24,670 nt of DNA. It comes from a virus. Of this stretch, positions 5,469 through 12,555 are shown in pieces. Under the pieces are notes generated by a model. It saw only the letters and a list, made by a program, of their open reading frames with translations. It did not search any database and was not told the origin of the DNA. The DNA is taken from positions 1 to 24,670 of the IMG/VR virus record IMGVR_UViG_3300014819_000066. The stretch is one strand, 5' to 3'. A program made the position numbers and the translations under genes. Every line of letters starts with the position of its first letter. Within the stretch, counting starts at the first letter, position 1.

Positions 5469-6465
5469 TTACCCTAGCCTTGATTTCATCTTGTAGGTCT
5501 AGGTCTTCTCGTACTCTTGCTACAAACTTATCCCTACCCTGCAATTTACTCCCATCAGGTAGAATATACCAAGCCCCTGTGCGTTCTACAATACCCATCA
5601 TTTCCGCAGTATCAACCAAATCACCAATGCTGTCAATGCCAACATCACCTCGGAAATAAAAATCATACTCTCCAGATTGGAAGGCTGGCGATGTCTTGCT
5701 AAATTGAACTTCCCAACGAACTTTCCTACCAACCTTTTCCTCAATGAGTTTATCGCCAATTGCAATCTTGCCTTTAATTGCTTGATTGTCTGATTCGGAA
5801 GAGAATAACTTGATAACCGTTGATGAATAGAACTTAGTAGCCTGACCACCAGAAGGCTGTTGACTAGTATACATAGCAGAAATATTGTTACGAGATTGCG
5901 AAATAAGAACCAAAAGGGTTGGCTTAACTTTATTATTAGCATAATTAAGCATCTTCCAAGCATTGCTAAAATCTCTAGACTCCGCACCAATTTGTTTAGT
6001 ATTTTCCAACTGTTTAAGTTCATCTGTATCCTTTTCAAAATAAATAGCAGGTAGCAGTGATGTAATTGAATCAACTACAATTAGGTCTACTCCAGCGTTC
6101 ATTAGGTTAGTTCCAACATCTACCATTTCATTGATTGTACGAGCCTGTGAAACGATTAGTTGGTCTGTATCTACTCCAAGTCTTTTAGCCCAATCTTCTG
6201 AATAGGACATCTCTGCATCAATCCAAGCACATAGTTTTCCATCTTGCTGTGCTTCTGCAATCATCTGCAAGCAAAGTGATGACTTGGCAGAAGATTTACT
6301 TCCCCAAACCAATACCTGTCTACCATATGGCAAACCACCATTCAATGCACGATTCAAACCAAAACTTGGTGTTGGCTGATACTCTGTTTTAAATCCAACA
6401 CCGTTAGTCAAACGTTTACGGATGCGTGGGTCTAATGCTGCCATTGCTTCTTCTAGTGTTGTCAT
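5461..6465 (-). CDS. recA: RecA-like recombinase
   Basis: 334 residues, close to bacterial RecA. The ATPase core shows a Walker A-type loop at 55-62 (GSKSSAKS), IDAE with the catalytic Glu at E85, Walker B VDLIVVD ending at D132, and SQSRNNI with a mobile loop (SGGQATKFYSS) matching the RecA L2/GGNALKFY region. The C-terminal part (DLVDTAEMMGIVERTGAWYILPDG...QGRDKF) matches RecA's segment after the core. The Walker loop has Ala where the consensus has Gly before Lys, as T4 UvsX has Phe. It would form filaments for strand exchange, with the host or phage nucleases supplying tails. It is coupled to the MazG-like gene by TAATG at 6465. Confidence 0.93.
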   Translation of the reverse strand: MTTLEEAMAALDPRIRKRLTNGVGFKTEYQPTPSFGLNRALNGGLPYGRQVLVWGSKSSAKSSLCLQMIAEAQQDGKLCAWIDAEMSYSEDWAKRLGVDTDQLIVSQARTINEMVDVGTNLMNAGVDLIVVDSITSLLPAIYFEKDTDELKQLENTKQIGAESRDFSNAWKMLNYANNKVKPTLLVLISQSRNNISAMYTSQQPSGGQATKFYSSTVIKLFSSESDNQAIKGKIAIGDKLIEEKVGRKVRWEVQFSKTSPAFQSGEYDFYFRGDVGIDSIGDLVDTAEMMGIVERTGAWYILPDGSKLQGRDKFVARVREDLDLQDEIKARVNG

Positions 6466-6815
6466 TAGAAACGAACCCCATGTTTTTCTGGTCTAGACTT
6501 ATTATAGCCAGTCTTCTTTTCAAAAGCATCATCAAGACTTCCATTGACATACTCAAACTCACGCAAACCTGCATAGAGGTCAAGTGTGCGAATGATAATA
6601 TCAGCCATCTCATCTGCTACTTCTTCTGGACCTTTGGATTTACGAATTGCTTCCATGACCTCAACTGCTTCTGATACAATCATCATTAGTTGTTTAGTCA
6701 TAAATATATCCAATGTTTCTTTATCATCTGTATTGATATAGGCAATACCCCAGAAACCTTTTTCTACTGCAGTTTCATGCAGTTCTTTTGCTACTTCATC
6801 AAACATTTTCCACAT
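6465..6815 (-). CDS. MazG-like nucleotide pyrophosphohydrolase
   Basis: 116 residues. The all-alpha NTP pyrophosphatase signature is visible: E49AVE52 in IVSEAVEVMEAI and E69MAD72 in EVADEMADIIIRTLDL, an ExxE-(16)-ExxD spacing within the MazG range. These acidic residues bind magnesium. It may hydrolyse non-canonical or excess NTPs, or lower (p)ppGpp-type signals. The substrate cannot be read from sequence. ATG 6815 overlaps the end of dnaE by 17 bases, with an alternative ATG at 6806. It lies between polymerase and RecA, consistent with nucleotide-pool care during replication. Confidence 0.85.
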   Translation of the reverse strand: MWKMFDEVAKELHETAVEKGFWGIAYINTDDKETLDIFMTKQLMMIVSEAVEVMEAIRKSKGPEEVADEMADIIIRTLDLYAGLREFEYVNGSLDDAFEKKTGYNKSRPEKHGVRF

Positions 6816-9800
6816 CTTCCATAATTACTGTACCATCTTTAGTTTTCCCTAAAGAGAATTTATATACATTTCCTTCATCAATTTTCATATATGCTTTTGA
6901 AAATGATGTTGGAAATACCGTTACGCTATGCATATCTCTAGCAGTATCTGCCAATACGAGAGATGCCATCTTTTTACCAGCCTTTGTAACTCTTGGCTTA
7001 AATGAAACCACAAATAGTTCATCATCTTTATATGGTAATTGACGATAGTTTAGTATTTTAATTAGACCAGACGGATTACCTTTAATCTCATCTGCTGGAA
7101 TTGCAGTTACTATTCTATTATCACTTGCCAATACAAGATATGTTCTACCTGCTTCAATAGTTGTATTTTCTTCATCAAAGATTCCAATACTGCCAGTCTT
7201 GTCAAGCAGTTCTACTCTTGACCAACCATTGCCACGCTTAATATTTTTAATCATACCCATCAAGATGTAGGCACCTTTTTCTTCATATTCTTCAACATCA
7301 TTAATAAAAGCATGGTAATGTTGTGGGATAGAAGTATTGAATTCTGGTAAATTTAGATACTCATAAAGATTCTCACGAACTTCTTCATCGTTTCTAGGAT
7401 TATCATCAAATGTTGCAGCACCTACAAGGCGTAGAGCCTGTAATGCACGACTATTGACACCATTACCCTTAGTAAAAGTAAACTCTTCTAGTTCTTTATA
7501 TGAAGCAAAAGGTCTAGCCGCAATATACTTATTAGCAATATTATCACTAATAAACTTGATAGATGATAGCCCAAAGCGAATACCTTTACCTTCGATTTTG
7601 AAATCAACATCTGATTCGTTGATGTGTGGCAAACGAACTGGAATACCCATACGCTTTGCTTCAATCAAATATTCAGTACGAGCATCTTTATCACTTTCAT
7701 TCTTAAGCAATGAATACATAAACTCAATTGGATAATGATACTTTAGCCATGCTGTCCAGTATGAAACTGTTGAGTAAGCCACAGCATGAGACTTGTTAAA
7801 CGAATATCCAGCGTGTGCTTCAAAGTCGTGCCACAGGTCTTCAGAAGCATTTGGAGTTAGGTAGCGAGAAGCACCCTTAACGAATTTATCTTTAAAGACA
7901 TCGAACTCTTTAGCATCTTTCTTCTTACCAATGATTTTACGAACTTTATCCGCTTCTGCCATTGTCATACCACCAAGTTCTACACAGGCAAGCATAACTT
8001 GTTCCTGATATAGAATACATCCATAGGTTTCTTCTGTAAATGCTTTTAGCACTTGGTGTTTGTAATCAATATTTTGTTTACCGTGTTTACGAGCAACATA
8101 ATCTTTACCAATGGTGTTCATAGCACCTGGGCGAACCAAAGCATTAGAAGCAGCCAACTCATTAAAGTTTTTGATACCCATCTTTACAAGTAGGTTGGTA
8201 TATGGTGTTGCCTCACATTGGAACACGCCTTTAGTGAAGCCATCAGAAAGCATGCGGTAGACATTTGCATCTTCCATATTTACTTTATGCAAATCAATGT
8301 CTTCACCAGTACGCTCCTTGATAATTGCAAGTGTATCTTGAATAACGGATAAGGTCTTTAAACCCAAAGCATCAATCTTAATTAGACCGATACGCTCTGC
8401 TTCTTCCATGTCTACTGCTACTACTGGAATACGTTCCTTGCTACCTGGAGTTGTTCTAGTTTCAAGTGGTGCATACTTAAAGATAGGTTCTTTAGCAGTA
8501 ACCACACCAGCAGCGTGAATGCCAGTACCACGGATACGACCACGCAATTGTTCTCCATAGAGTTCAATCTCTGGATACTTCTCACGGAACTCTGCAGTTG
8601 ATTTAGAGTTTAGGTAATCATCCCAGTCATCAACAAGTTTAAGAACCTTATTCACATCTGGCAATGGAATATTCAGAACACGAGCAATGTCACGAACCAT
8701 TCCTTTACCTTTGAACTCAAGGAATGTAGCAATAGAAGCAACGTGACGATACTGGCGAACCAAATAATCTTTCACATCTTCACGTCTTGAATCCTGAATA
8801 TCTGTATCAATATCTGGGAAGTCATTACGTTCTGGGTTAATAAATCGGAAGAATAGAAGACCATGCTGAATAGGGTCAATGTCAGTAATGCCTAATGCAT
8901 AACAAACTAAAGAGCCAGCAGCAGAACCACGACCTGGACCAACCATAATGTTTTCTTTTTTAGCCCAGTTAATCATGTTACGAACAACTAGAAAGTAAGG
9001 AGCAAAGTTTTTATCCTTGATGATTTGAAGTTCTTCTTCAACTCTTGTGTGATATGTAGGGTCTGCACCTACACCACGAGTATCTAGACCAGCCATAGCA
9101 AGTTCATAAAGTTCTTGGTCTGGATTTTGATACTGTGCAGGTAGCAAATCTAGGTGGTCTTTGATATTATAATCTTCAACCTTATTCATAATCTCAATAG
9201 TATTGTCATACATATCTTGTCTTACGATACCTTGGGCTTCCATAGATTTATGCATCTCTTTATCAGATAGCAGGTGAATCTCGTAATCTCTAAAAGTAAT
9301 CTGGCGGTCAGCACCGTATAGATAATCTAACTTATCCATCAAGTTATCAAACTTCTGACTACCAGCAAAGGTAGCATCTTTTTCAATCTTGTTAGAGTAA
9401 GTATTTAGAATTAGTTTAAGTTCTTGAATCTCACGCTGTTCTGGACCTGCATGGTGGCAGTCAGGAGTAACGATAGGCTTGATATTGAATTCATCTGCAA
9501 GAGCAAGAATAGTCCTGTTAATCTCTGGTGGATTATGTGGCATAACTTCGATATAGTAGTCATCGCCAAATGTTTCTTTAGCCCATTGTAGATGTTCTTT
9601 TGCAGCAGCAAAATCATCTGCTTCAATTGCTTTGGCAAGAAATCCAGACAGACATCCAGAAGTAATAATAAGACCTTCTTTATACTTTTCTAAGGAAGCC
9701 CAGTCCATACGAGGTTTCTTGTAGAATCCTTCAGTCCAAGCAATCTCATTAAGTTTATTTAAATTCTCAAGACCCTTTTCATTCTTAGCAAGAATAATCA

Positions 9801-10107
9801 AGTGATTATAAACTAGGTCTAGGGGTGTTTCTTCACGTTCTTCCTTATCTCTTTGGTCAAAGCGGTCTTGTGCAATATATCCTTCAACACCAAGAATTGG
9901 CTTGATACCTTTTTCAATAGCGGTACGATACATTTCACGATGTCCAGATAAAGAACCGTGGTCAGTGATTGCGATGGCTGGCATTCCAATTTCGATTGCT
10001 CTGTCCACATATTCTTGTGGTGTTGCTATGCCATCAAATAAACTGAAATGTGAATGCACATGAAGTGCTACATAAGATTCTGATGTTTTGCTAATTGTTT
10101 TATCCAA
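6799..10107 (-). CDS. dnaE: DNA polymerase III alpha subunit (DnaE), phage replicative polymerase
   Basis: 1102 residues, a full C-family polymerase. The N-terminal PHP domain starts VALHVHSHFSLFDG and retains H16, H18, D25, H50, E75, H102, C152, D216 and H218. The palm carries GPGRGSAAGSL (390-399) and PDIDTDI (431-437) with D434 and D436, and the third aspartate is D579 in IKIDALGL. FNKSHAVAYSTVSYW and helix-hairpin-helix-like sequence (about 850-905) follow, then two OB-like segments (about 940-1000 and 1024-1102). The only start is TTG 10107, because a TAG lies two codons upstream. It lies inside the 3' end of the HNH gene, without a strong Shine-Dalgarno. It copies phage DNA. No epsilon proofreading subunit or clamp is encoded nearby. 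Confidence 0.96.
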   Translation of the reverse strand: MDKTISKTSESYVALHVHSHFSLFDGIATPQEYVDRAIEIGMPAIAITDHGSLSGHREMYRTAIEKGIKPILGVEGYIAQDRFDQRDKEEREETPLDLVYNHLIILAKNEKGLENLNKLNEIAWTEGFYKKPRMDWASLEKYKEGLIITSGCLSGFLAKAIEADDFAAAKEHLQWAKETFGDDYYIEVMPHNPPEINRTILALADEFNIKPIVTPDCHHAGPEQREIQELKLILNTYSNKIEKDATFAGSQKFDNLMDKLDYLYGADRQITFRDYEIHLLSDKEMHKSMEAQGIVRQDMYDNTIEIMNKVEDYNIKDHLDLLPAQYQNPDQELYELAMAGLDTRGVGADPTYHTRVEEELQIIKDKNFAPYFLVVRNMINWAKKENIMVGPGRGSAAGSLVCYALGITDIDPIQHGLLFFRFINPERNDFPDIDTDIQDSRREDVKDYLVRQYRHVASIATFLEFKGKGMVRDIARVLNIPLPDVNKVLKLVDDWDDYLNSKSTAEFREKYPEIELYGEQLRGRIRGTGIHAAGVVTAKEPIFKYAPLETRTTPGSKERIPVVAVDMEEAERIGLIKIDALGLKTLSVIQDTLAIIKERTGEDIDLHKVNMEDANVYRMLSDGFTKGVFQCEATPYTNLLVKMGIKNFNELAASNALVRPGAMNTIGKDYVARKHGKQNIDYKHQVLKAFTEETYGCILYQEQVMLACVELGGMTMAEADKVRKIIGKKKDAKEFDVFKDKFVKGASRYLTPNASEDLWHDFEAHAGYSFNKSHAVAYSTVSYWTAWLKYHYPIEFMYSLLKNESDKDARTEYLIEAKRMGIPVRLPHINESDVDFKIEGKGIRFGLSSIKFISDNIANKYIAARPFASYKELEEFTFTKGNGVNSRALQALRLVGAATFDDNPRNDEEVRENLYEYLNLPEFNTSIPQHYHAFINDVEEYEEKGAYILMGMIKNIKRGNGWSRVELLDKTGSIGIFDEENTTIEAGRTYLVLASDNRIVTAIPADEIKGNPSGLIKILNYRQLPYKDDELFVVSFKPRVTKAGKKMASLVLADTARDMHSVTVFPTSFSKAYMKIDEGNVYKFSLGKTKDGTVIMEDVENV

Positions 10108-10598
10108 TCTCTAAAGTCTTCTATTGACCTGTCTAATTTTGCCACATTGCACCATTTGCAACAGGCTACTACATTACTATATAAGTATCCCATACTAGGG
10201 TCTATTCTGTCAAGTCCATTCATAAAAATATGTGCGGACCATTTCCTATAACCTTTTGTTATGGTTGGTTTTGCATTACAATAAAAACAATTTTTTAAAG
10301 AAATTTCTTTAAATTGTTCTTCTGTTAAATTAAATCCTTTTTCTTTTGCATTTTTACGCCCTTTTACAATTAAATAATGATTTTTCCAAGTTATTTCTTC
10401 CGAAGATTTTCTTTTTAAGATACCCCTACATTGATAACAAGATTTTGCTTCTTTAAAATTTGTTGTTGGAGCAAGAAAAGTTTTATTGCAAAATGGACAA
10501 AGAAAATCCCAAGAGTTATGATTTTTTATTTTATAAGGACCAGATATAATTTTAACTCCAAAACTATTTATATCTCCTATTTGCACGTTAAGTCTCAT
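10068..10598 (-). CDS. HNH endonuclease with zinc ribbon, probable homing enzyme
   Basis: 176 residues. An N-terminal zinc ribbon (CPFC at 34-37 and CYQC further on) is followed by a zinc-bound HNH domain: CFYC, then NGLDRIDPSMGYLYSNVVACC with the His-less GLDRID pattern typical of phage HNHs, CKWC, and a final SIEDFRDWIKQL helix. Such genes are often mobile homing endonucleases in phages. Its DNA is visibly richer in A and T runs than the flanking SSB and polymerase genes. It has its own promoter directly before the ATG (10605-10613), sits after the SSB hairpin, and its 3' end overlaps the DnaE TTG start by 40 bases. Insertion at the 5' edge of dnaE is a reasonable inference. Confidence 0.85.
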   Translation of the reverse strand: MRLNVQIGDINSFGVKIISGPYKIKNHNSWDFLCPFCNKTFLAPTTNFKEAKSCYQCRGILKRKSSEEITWKNHYLIVKGRKNAKEKGFNLTEEQFKEISLKNCFYCNAKPTITKGYRKWSAHIFMNGLDRIDPSMGYLYSNVVACCKWCNVAKLDRSIEDFRDWIKQLAKHQNLM

Positions 10599-10604
10599 AT
10601 TTTA

Positions 10605-10613
10605 ATTATATCA
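10605..10613 (-). promoter_or_regulatory. Leaderless-type extended -10 promoter of the HNH gene
   Basis: TGA-TATAAT (hexamer 10605-10610), then exactly six bases TAAAAT, then ATG at 10598. Standard -10 to +1 spacing puts the start on the A of the AUG, so the message would have no leader, and no Shine-Dalgarno is present. The 15 bases TATAATTAAAATATG are identical at 15280-15294. It may also drive dnaE and genes beyond. Confidence 0.65.
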
Positions 10614-10625
10614 TGTTAACGTGGC

Positions 10626-10659
10626 GATGGGGGTAGACAGCGAACCACCTACCCCCATC
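10626..10659 (-). terminator. GC-rich hairpin terminator after SSB
   Basis: GATGGGGGTAG and CTACCCCCATC form a perfect 11-bp stem. On the minus strand the 12-base centre can extend it with wobble pairs to a UUCG loop. It starts 10 bases after the SSB stop. No U-run follows on the minus strand, while on the plus strand a T-run (AGTTTTT) does follow. Actinobacterial terminators often lack the U-run, and there are no plus-strand genes here, so I read it as ending the SSB transcript. Confidence 0.65.
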
Positions 10660-10668
10660 AATTAGTTT

Positions 10669-11322
10669 TTACCAGTCAATGTTACTAGAAGTAACAGATG
10701 GTGCATCAAAGCCGAAGTAGAAATTCTCCTGCTCTGCATAAGCAACTTCACGGACAACTTTTTCAAGATTGAAAGGCTCAATGCCAGAGAAGTTGAATGG
10801 TTCTGTATCTGGCTTAGTTGGAAGCAAGGTGTAGTTGGTTTCAGTTCCCTGACCATTACGCTTAATCTTCCACTCTAGGTTAGAGATAGAACCAGTCTCA
10901 ATCGCATACTCACGGAGATTTCCGAAAGCAGACTGCTTTGAGATACCCTGTGACCATACAGCCACATAAGGTGCTTCAGTACCATCATCAATGATGACGT
11001 TACCATACCAGCGAAGACGTGAACGCCAACCTGACTTAGGCTCTTTACGAGCCATCTCACAACCGTAGCAGCGACCTTCAGAATCGATTGTACATACTGC
11101 CTTACGCTTGTAATCCTTTGGATTAGTGTGTTCTGCGATTACCACAGAAAGACCACGACTTTCATCGTAGTTTGCTGAATCTGTATCCAGTTCTTCAACG
11201 AAGCGAACTCTTGCAGATTGTCCGTCAGCCAACTTGACCCAACGAACCTTTTGACCATTGTTTTCATATTTAGGCTTATCCATAATTGCACCGATATCTT
11301 TTAGCCCTTTGATTACGCTCAT
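10669..11322 (-). CDS. Single-stranded DNA-binding protein, T4 gp32-like
   Basis: 217 residues. A zinc set H65-x11-C77-x7-C85-x2-C88 lies inside the core, close to the His-Cys3 spacing of T4 gp32. Surrounding strands (RWVKLADGQSARVRFVEEL, RLRWYGNVIIDDG, APYVAVWSQG) suit an OB fold, and the end (SSNIDW) is aromatic, although the tail is only mildly acidic. It would coat single strands at the fork and during recombination. A strong Shine-Dalgarno (AAGGAG, six bases before ATG 11322), a private promoter (11356-11385) and a hairpin immediately after the stop mark it as a separately controlled, highly expressed gene, as an SSB needs to be. Confidence 0.85.
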   Translation of the reverse strand: MSVIKGLKDIGAIMDKPKYENNGQKVRWVKLADGQSARVRFVEELDTDSANYDESRGLSVVIAEHTNPKDYKRKAVCTIDSEGRCYGCEMARKEPKSGWRSRLRWYGNVIIDDGTEAPYVAVWSQGISKQSAFGNLREYAIETGSISNLEWKIKRNGQGTETNYTLLPTKPDTEPFNFSGIEPFNLEKVVREVAYAEQENFYFGFDAPSVTSSNIDW

Positions 11323-11353
11323 AATATTCTCCTTATGTTTTCTTAGCGGTATA

Positions 11354-12298
11354 CTAGTTTAGCATACTGGCAATAGTTTTGTCAAATGATTCGTCAATAT
11401 TTTTTATTGCTTCATCTGACATATCGCCAATATCCTTATATTGTTTATCTATTTTAATAACAGTAACACGAGAGCCAAGACGTTCGATTATCTTATCTTT
11501 CATATTACCGCCAGCCTCGTCATTATCAGCAATGACAATAATGTTATTGAAGTATTTTCCGAGTAGGTCTGTTTGGAAATTGGATACGTTTGCACCCAAA
11601 GTTGCTACCGCAGGAAAACCACATTGGTCTAAACGGATAGCATCAAATGATGATTCAACTACATACACTTTTCCAGCAGTCTTTACACGGTGTAGGTTAA
11701 ATAATGTTTTTGCTTTTGGTAGTCCTGGGGTATTTTTAAATTCTTTACCCTCGATTGAACGACCAACAAAACCAACTGTAATTCCATCTGGTGAATGAAC
11801 AGGAATGGTTACCATGTCCTGTTTTTCAGAATAGCCAAGCAAAAACTTTTTAATGGATGTTTCACTAATTAATCTACCATCATAGTATCTAGTTGCCCTG
11901 GGTGATTCCAATGCTTGCTGATTTAGTCTCTTAATCTGCAACTCGTCATATGGAACATAATCTGGTTTTTCTACAAGCGTTTGGTTAATCTGATATGACA
12001 AATCAATCTCAGTTTCTTTAGACTTAATGTAACGAACAGATTCAAAATAACTACGACCAGATGTATGCATGATTAAAGCAACAAGGTCACAAACATGCTG
12101 ACAAGAAAAACAAAAGAATAGACCAGAATTTTTATCTACTTCACCAGCAGGTGAGCGATAGTTATTGTGAAAAGGGCAAAAGATAATGAAGTCAGAGTCT
12201 ACTTCCGATTCGATTGTGATACCTGACCCTGCAATAACTCGCTTAATTTGTTCTTTTGAGTAGGAACCATTTGTGTTCCGTCTATTCCTAATATCCAT
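11354..12298 (-). CDS. dnaG: DnaG-like primase (short form)
   Basis: 314 residues, about half a bacterial DnaG. The N-terminal zinc-binding domain has C41PFH44 and C63FSC66, the CHC2 pattern. The central part contains the Toprim catalytic core: E215 in VYVVESSFDAI and D258-x-D260 in IVIADNDEAGG. It ends soon after Toprim, so the C-terminal helicase-binding domain of DnaG is absent. It makes RNA primers for the phage fork. The ATG at 12298 follows AAGG by a few bases but lies 100 bases inside the preceding gene, an unusually long overlap here. No later start keeps the zinc domain. Confidence 0.92.
   Translation of the reverse strand: MDIRNRRNTNGSYSKEQIKRVIAGSGITIESEVDSDFIIFCPFHNNYRSPAGEVDKNSGLFFCFSCQHVCDLVALIMHTSGRSYFESVRYIKSKETEIDLSYQINQTLVEKPDYVPYDELQIKRLNQQALESPRATRYYDGRLISETSIKKFLLGYSEKQDMVTIPVHSPDGITVGFVGRSIEGKEFKNTPGLPKAKTLFNLHRVKTAGKVYVVESSFDAIRLDQCGFPAVATLGANVSNFQTDLLGKYFNNIIVIADNDEAGGNMKDKIIERLGSRVTVIKIDKQYKDIGDMSDEAIKNIDESFDKTIASMLN
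11356..11385 (-). promoter_or_regulatory. Promoter of the SSB gene
   Basis: -35 TTGACA (11380-11385, full consensus), 18-base spacer, -10 TAAACT (11356-11361, four of six) preceded by TGC, an extended -10. The predicted start near 11349 gives a leader of about 27 bases carrying AAGGAG. The elements lie within the last codons of the primase gene. Confidence 0.55.
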
Positions 12299-12543
12299 AA
12301 TGCCTTATTCTTTCCTATGTATGTACCATATACTGTTAATGTAAATTCGTAGTAATCTTTTTCGTTATTATATTTTATCGTAAACTGTGGGTCTATGTCA
12401 AGTCTTGGCACATACCCCAATTTACACATCTCAAGTGCTTTGAGTCTCACAAGTTCTAAACGAAGTCTACCAATTGCGGCATCATTCTTAATGATTCCGT
12501 CAAACGTAAAATTCTTAATAGGTCTGTGATATATATTCTCCAC
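12199..12543 (-). CDS. Hypothetical protein between helicase and primase (114 aa)
   Basis: 114 residues from GTG 12543. The middle (RLRLELVRLKALEMCKLGYVPRLDID) is helical, then FTIKYNNEKDYYEFTLTVYGTYIG forms beta strands, followed by WILGIDGTQMV. I see no catalytic motif and do not recognise the family. It lies between helicase and primase, and its last 100 bases overlap the primase gene in another frame, which implies strong constraint or a misplaced end. A role at the replication fork is inferred from position only. The GTG is preceded at five bases by TATAAT (12549-12554), so it may be made from a leaderless message. No Shine-Dalgarno is clear. Confidence 0.75.
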   Translation of the reverse strand: MENIYHRPIKNFTFDGIIKNDAAIGRLRLELVRLKALEMCKLGYVPRLDIDPQFTIKYNNEKDYYEFTLTVYGTYIGKNKALWILGIDGTQMVPTQKNKLSELLQGQVSQSNRK

Positions 12544-12548
12544 ACTCT

Positions 12549-12554
12549 ATTATA
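12549..12554 (-). promoter_or_regulatory. Possible -10 box immediately before a GTG start
   Basis: TATAAT followed by AGAGT and then GTG at 12543. It fills nearly the whole 12-base gap after the helicase stop. There is no -35 at 16-18 bases and no TGn, so the support is weaker than for the promoters at 10605 and 15289. Confidence 0.3.
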
Positions 12555-12555
12555 A

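Noticed and set aside
5598-6074. 158-codon minus-strand frame inside recA
   Set aside because: It is a shifted frame of recA with no start signal, and the RecA motifs in the other frame are continuous.
6496-6504. TATAAT on the minus strand within the MazG-like gene
   Set aside because: No -35, no TGn extension and no gene start nearby. Chance in AT-rich coding sequence.
11379-11798. 139-codon plus-strand frame
   Set aside because: It is antisense to the primase Toprim region. No ribosome site and no recognisable protein.
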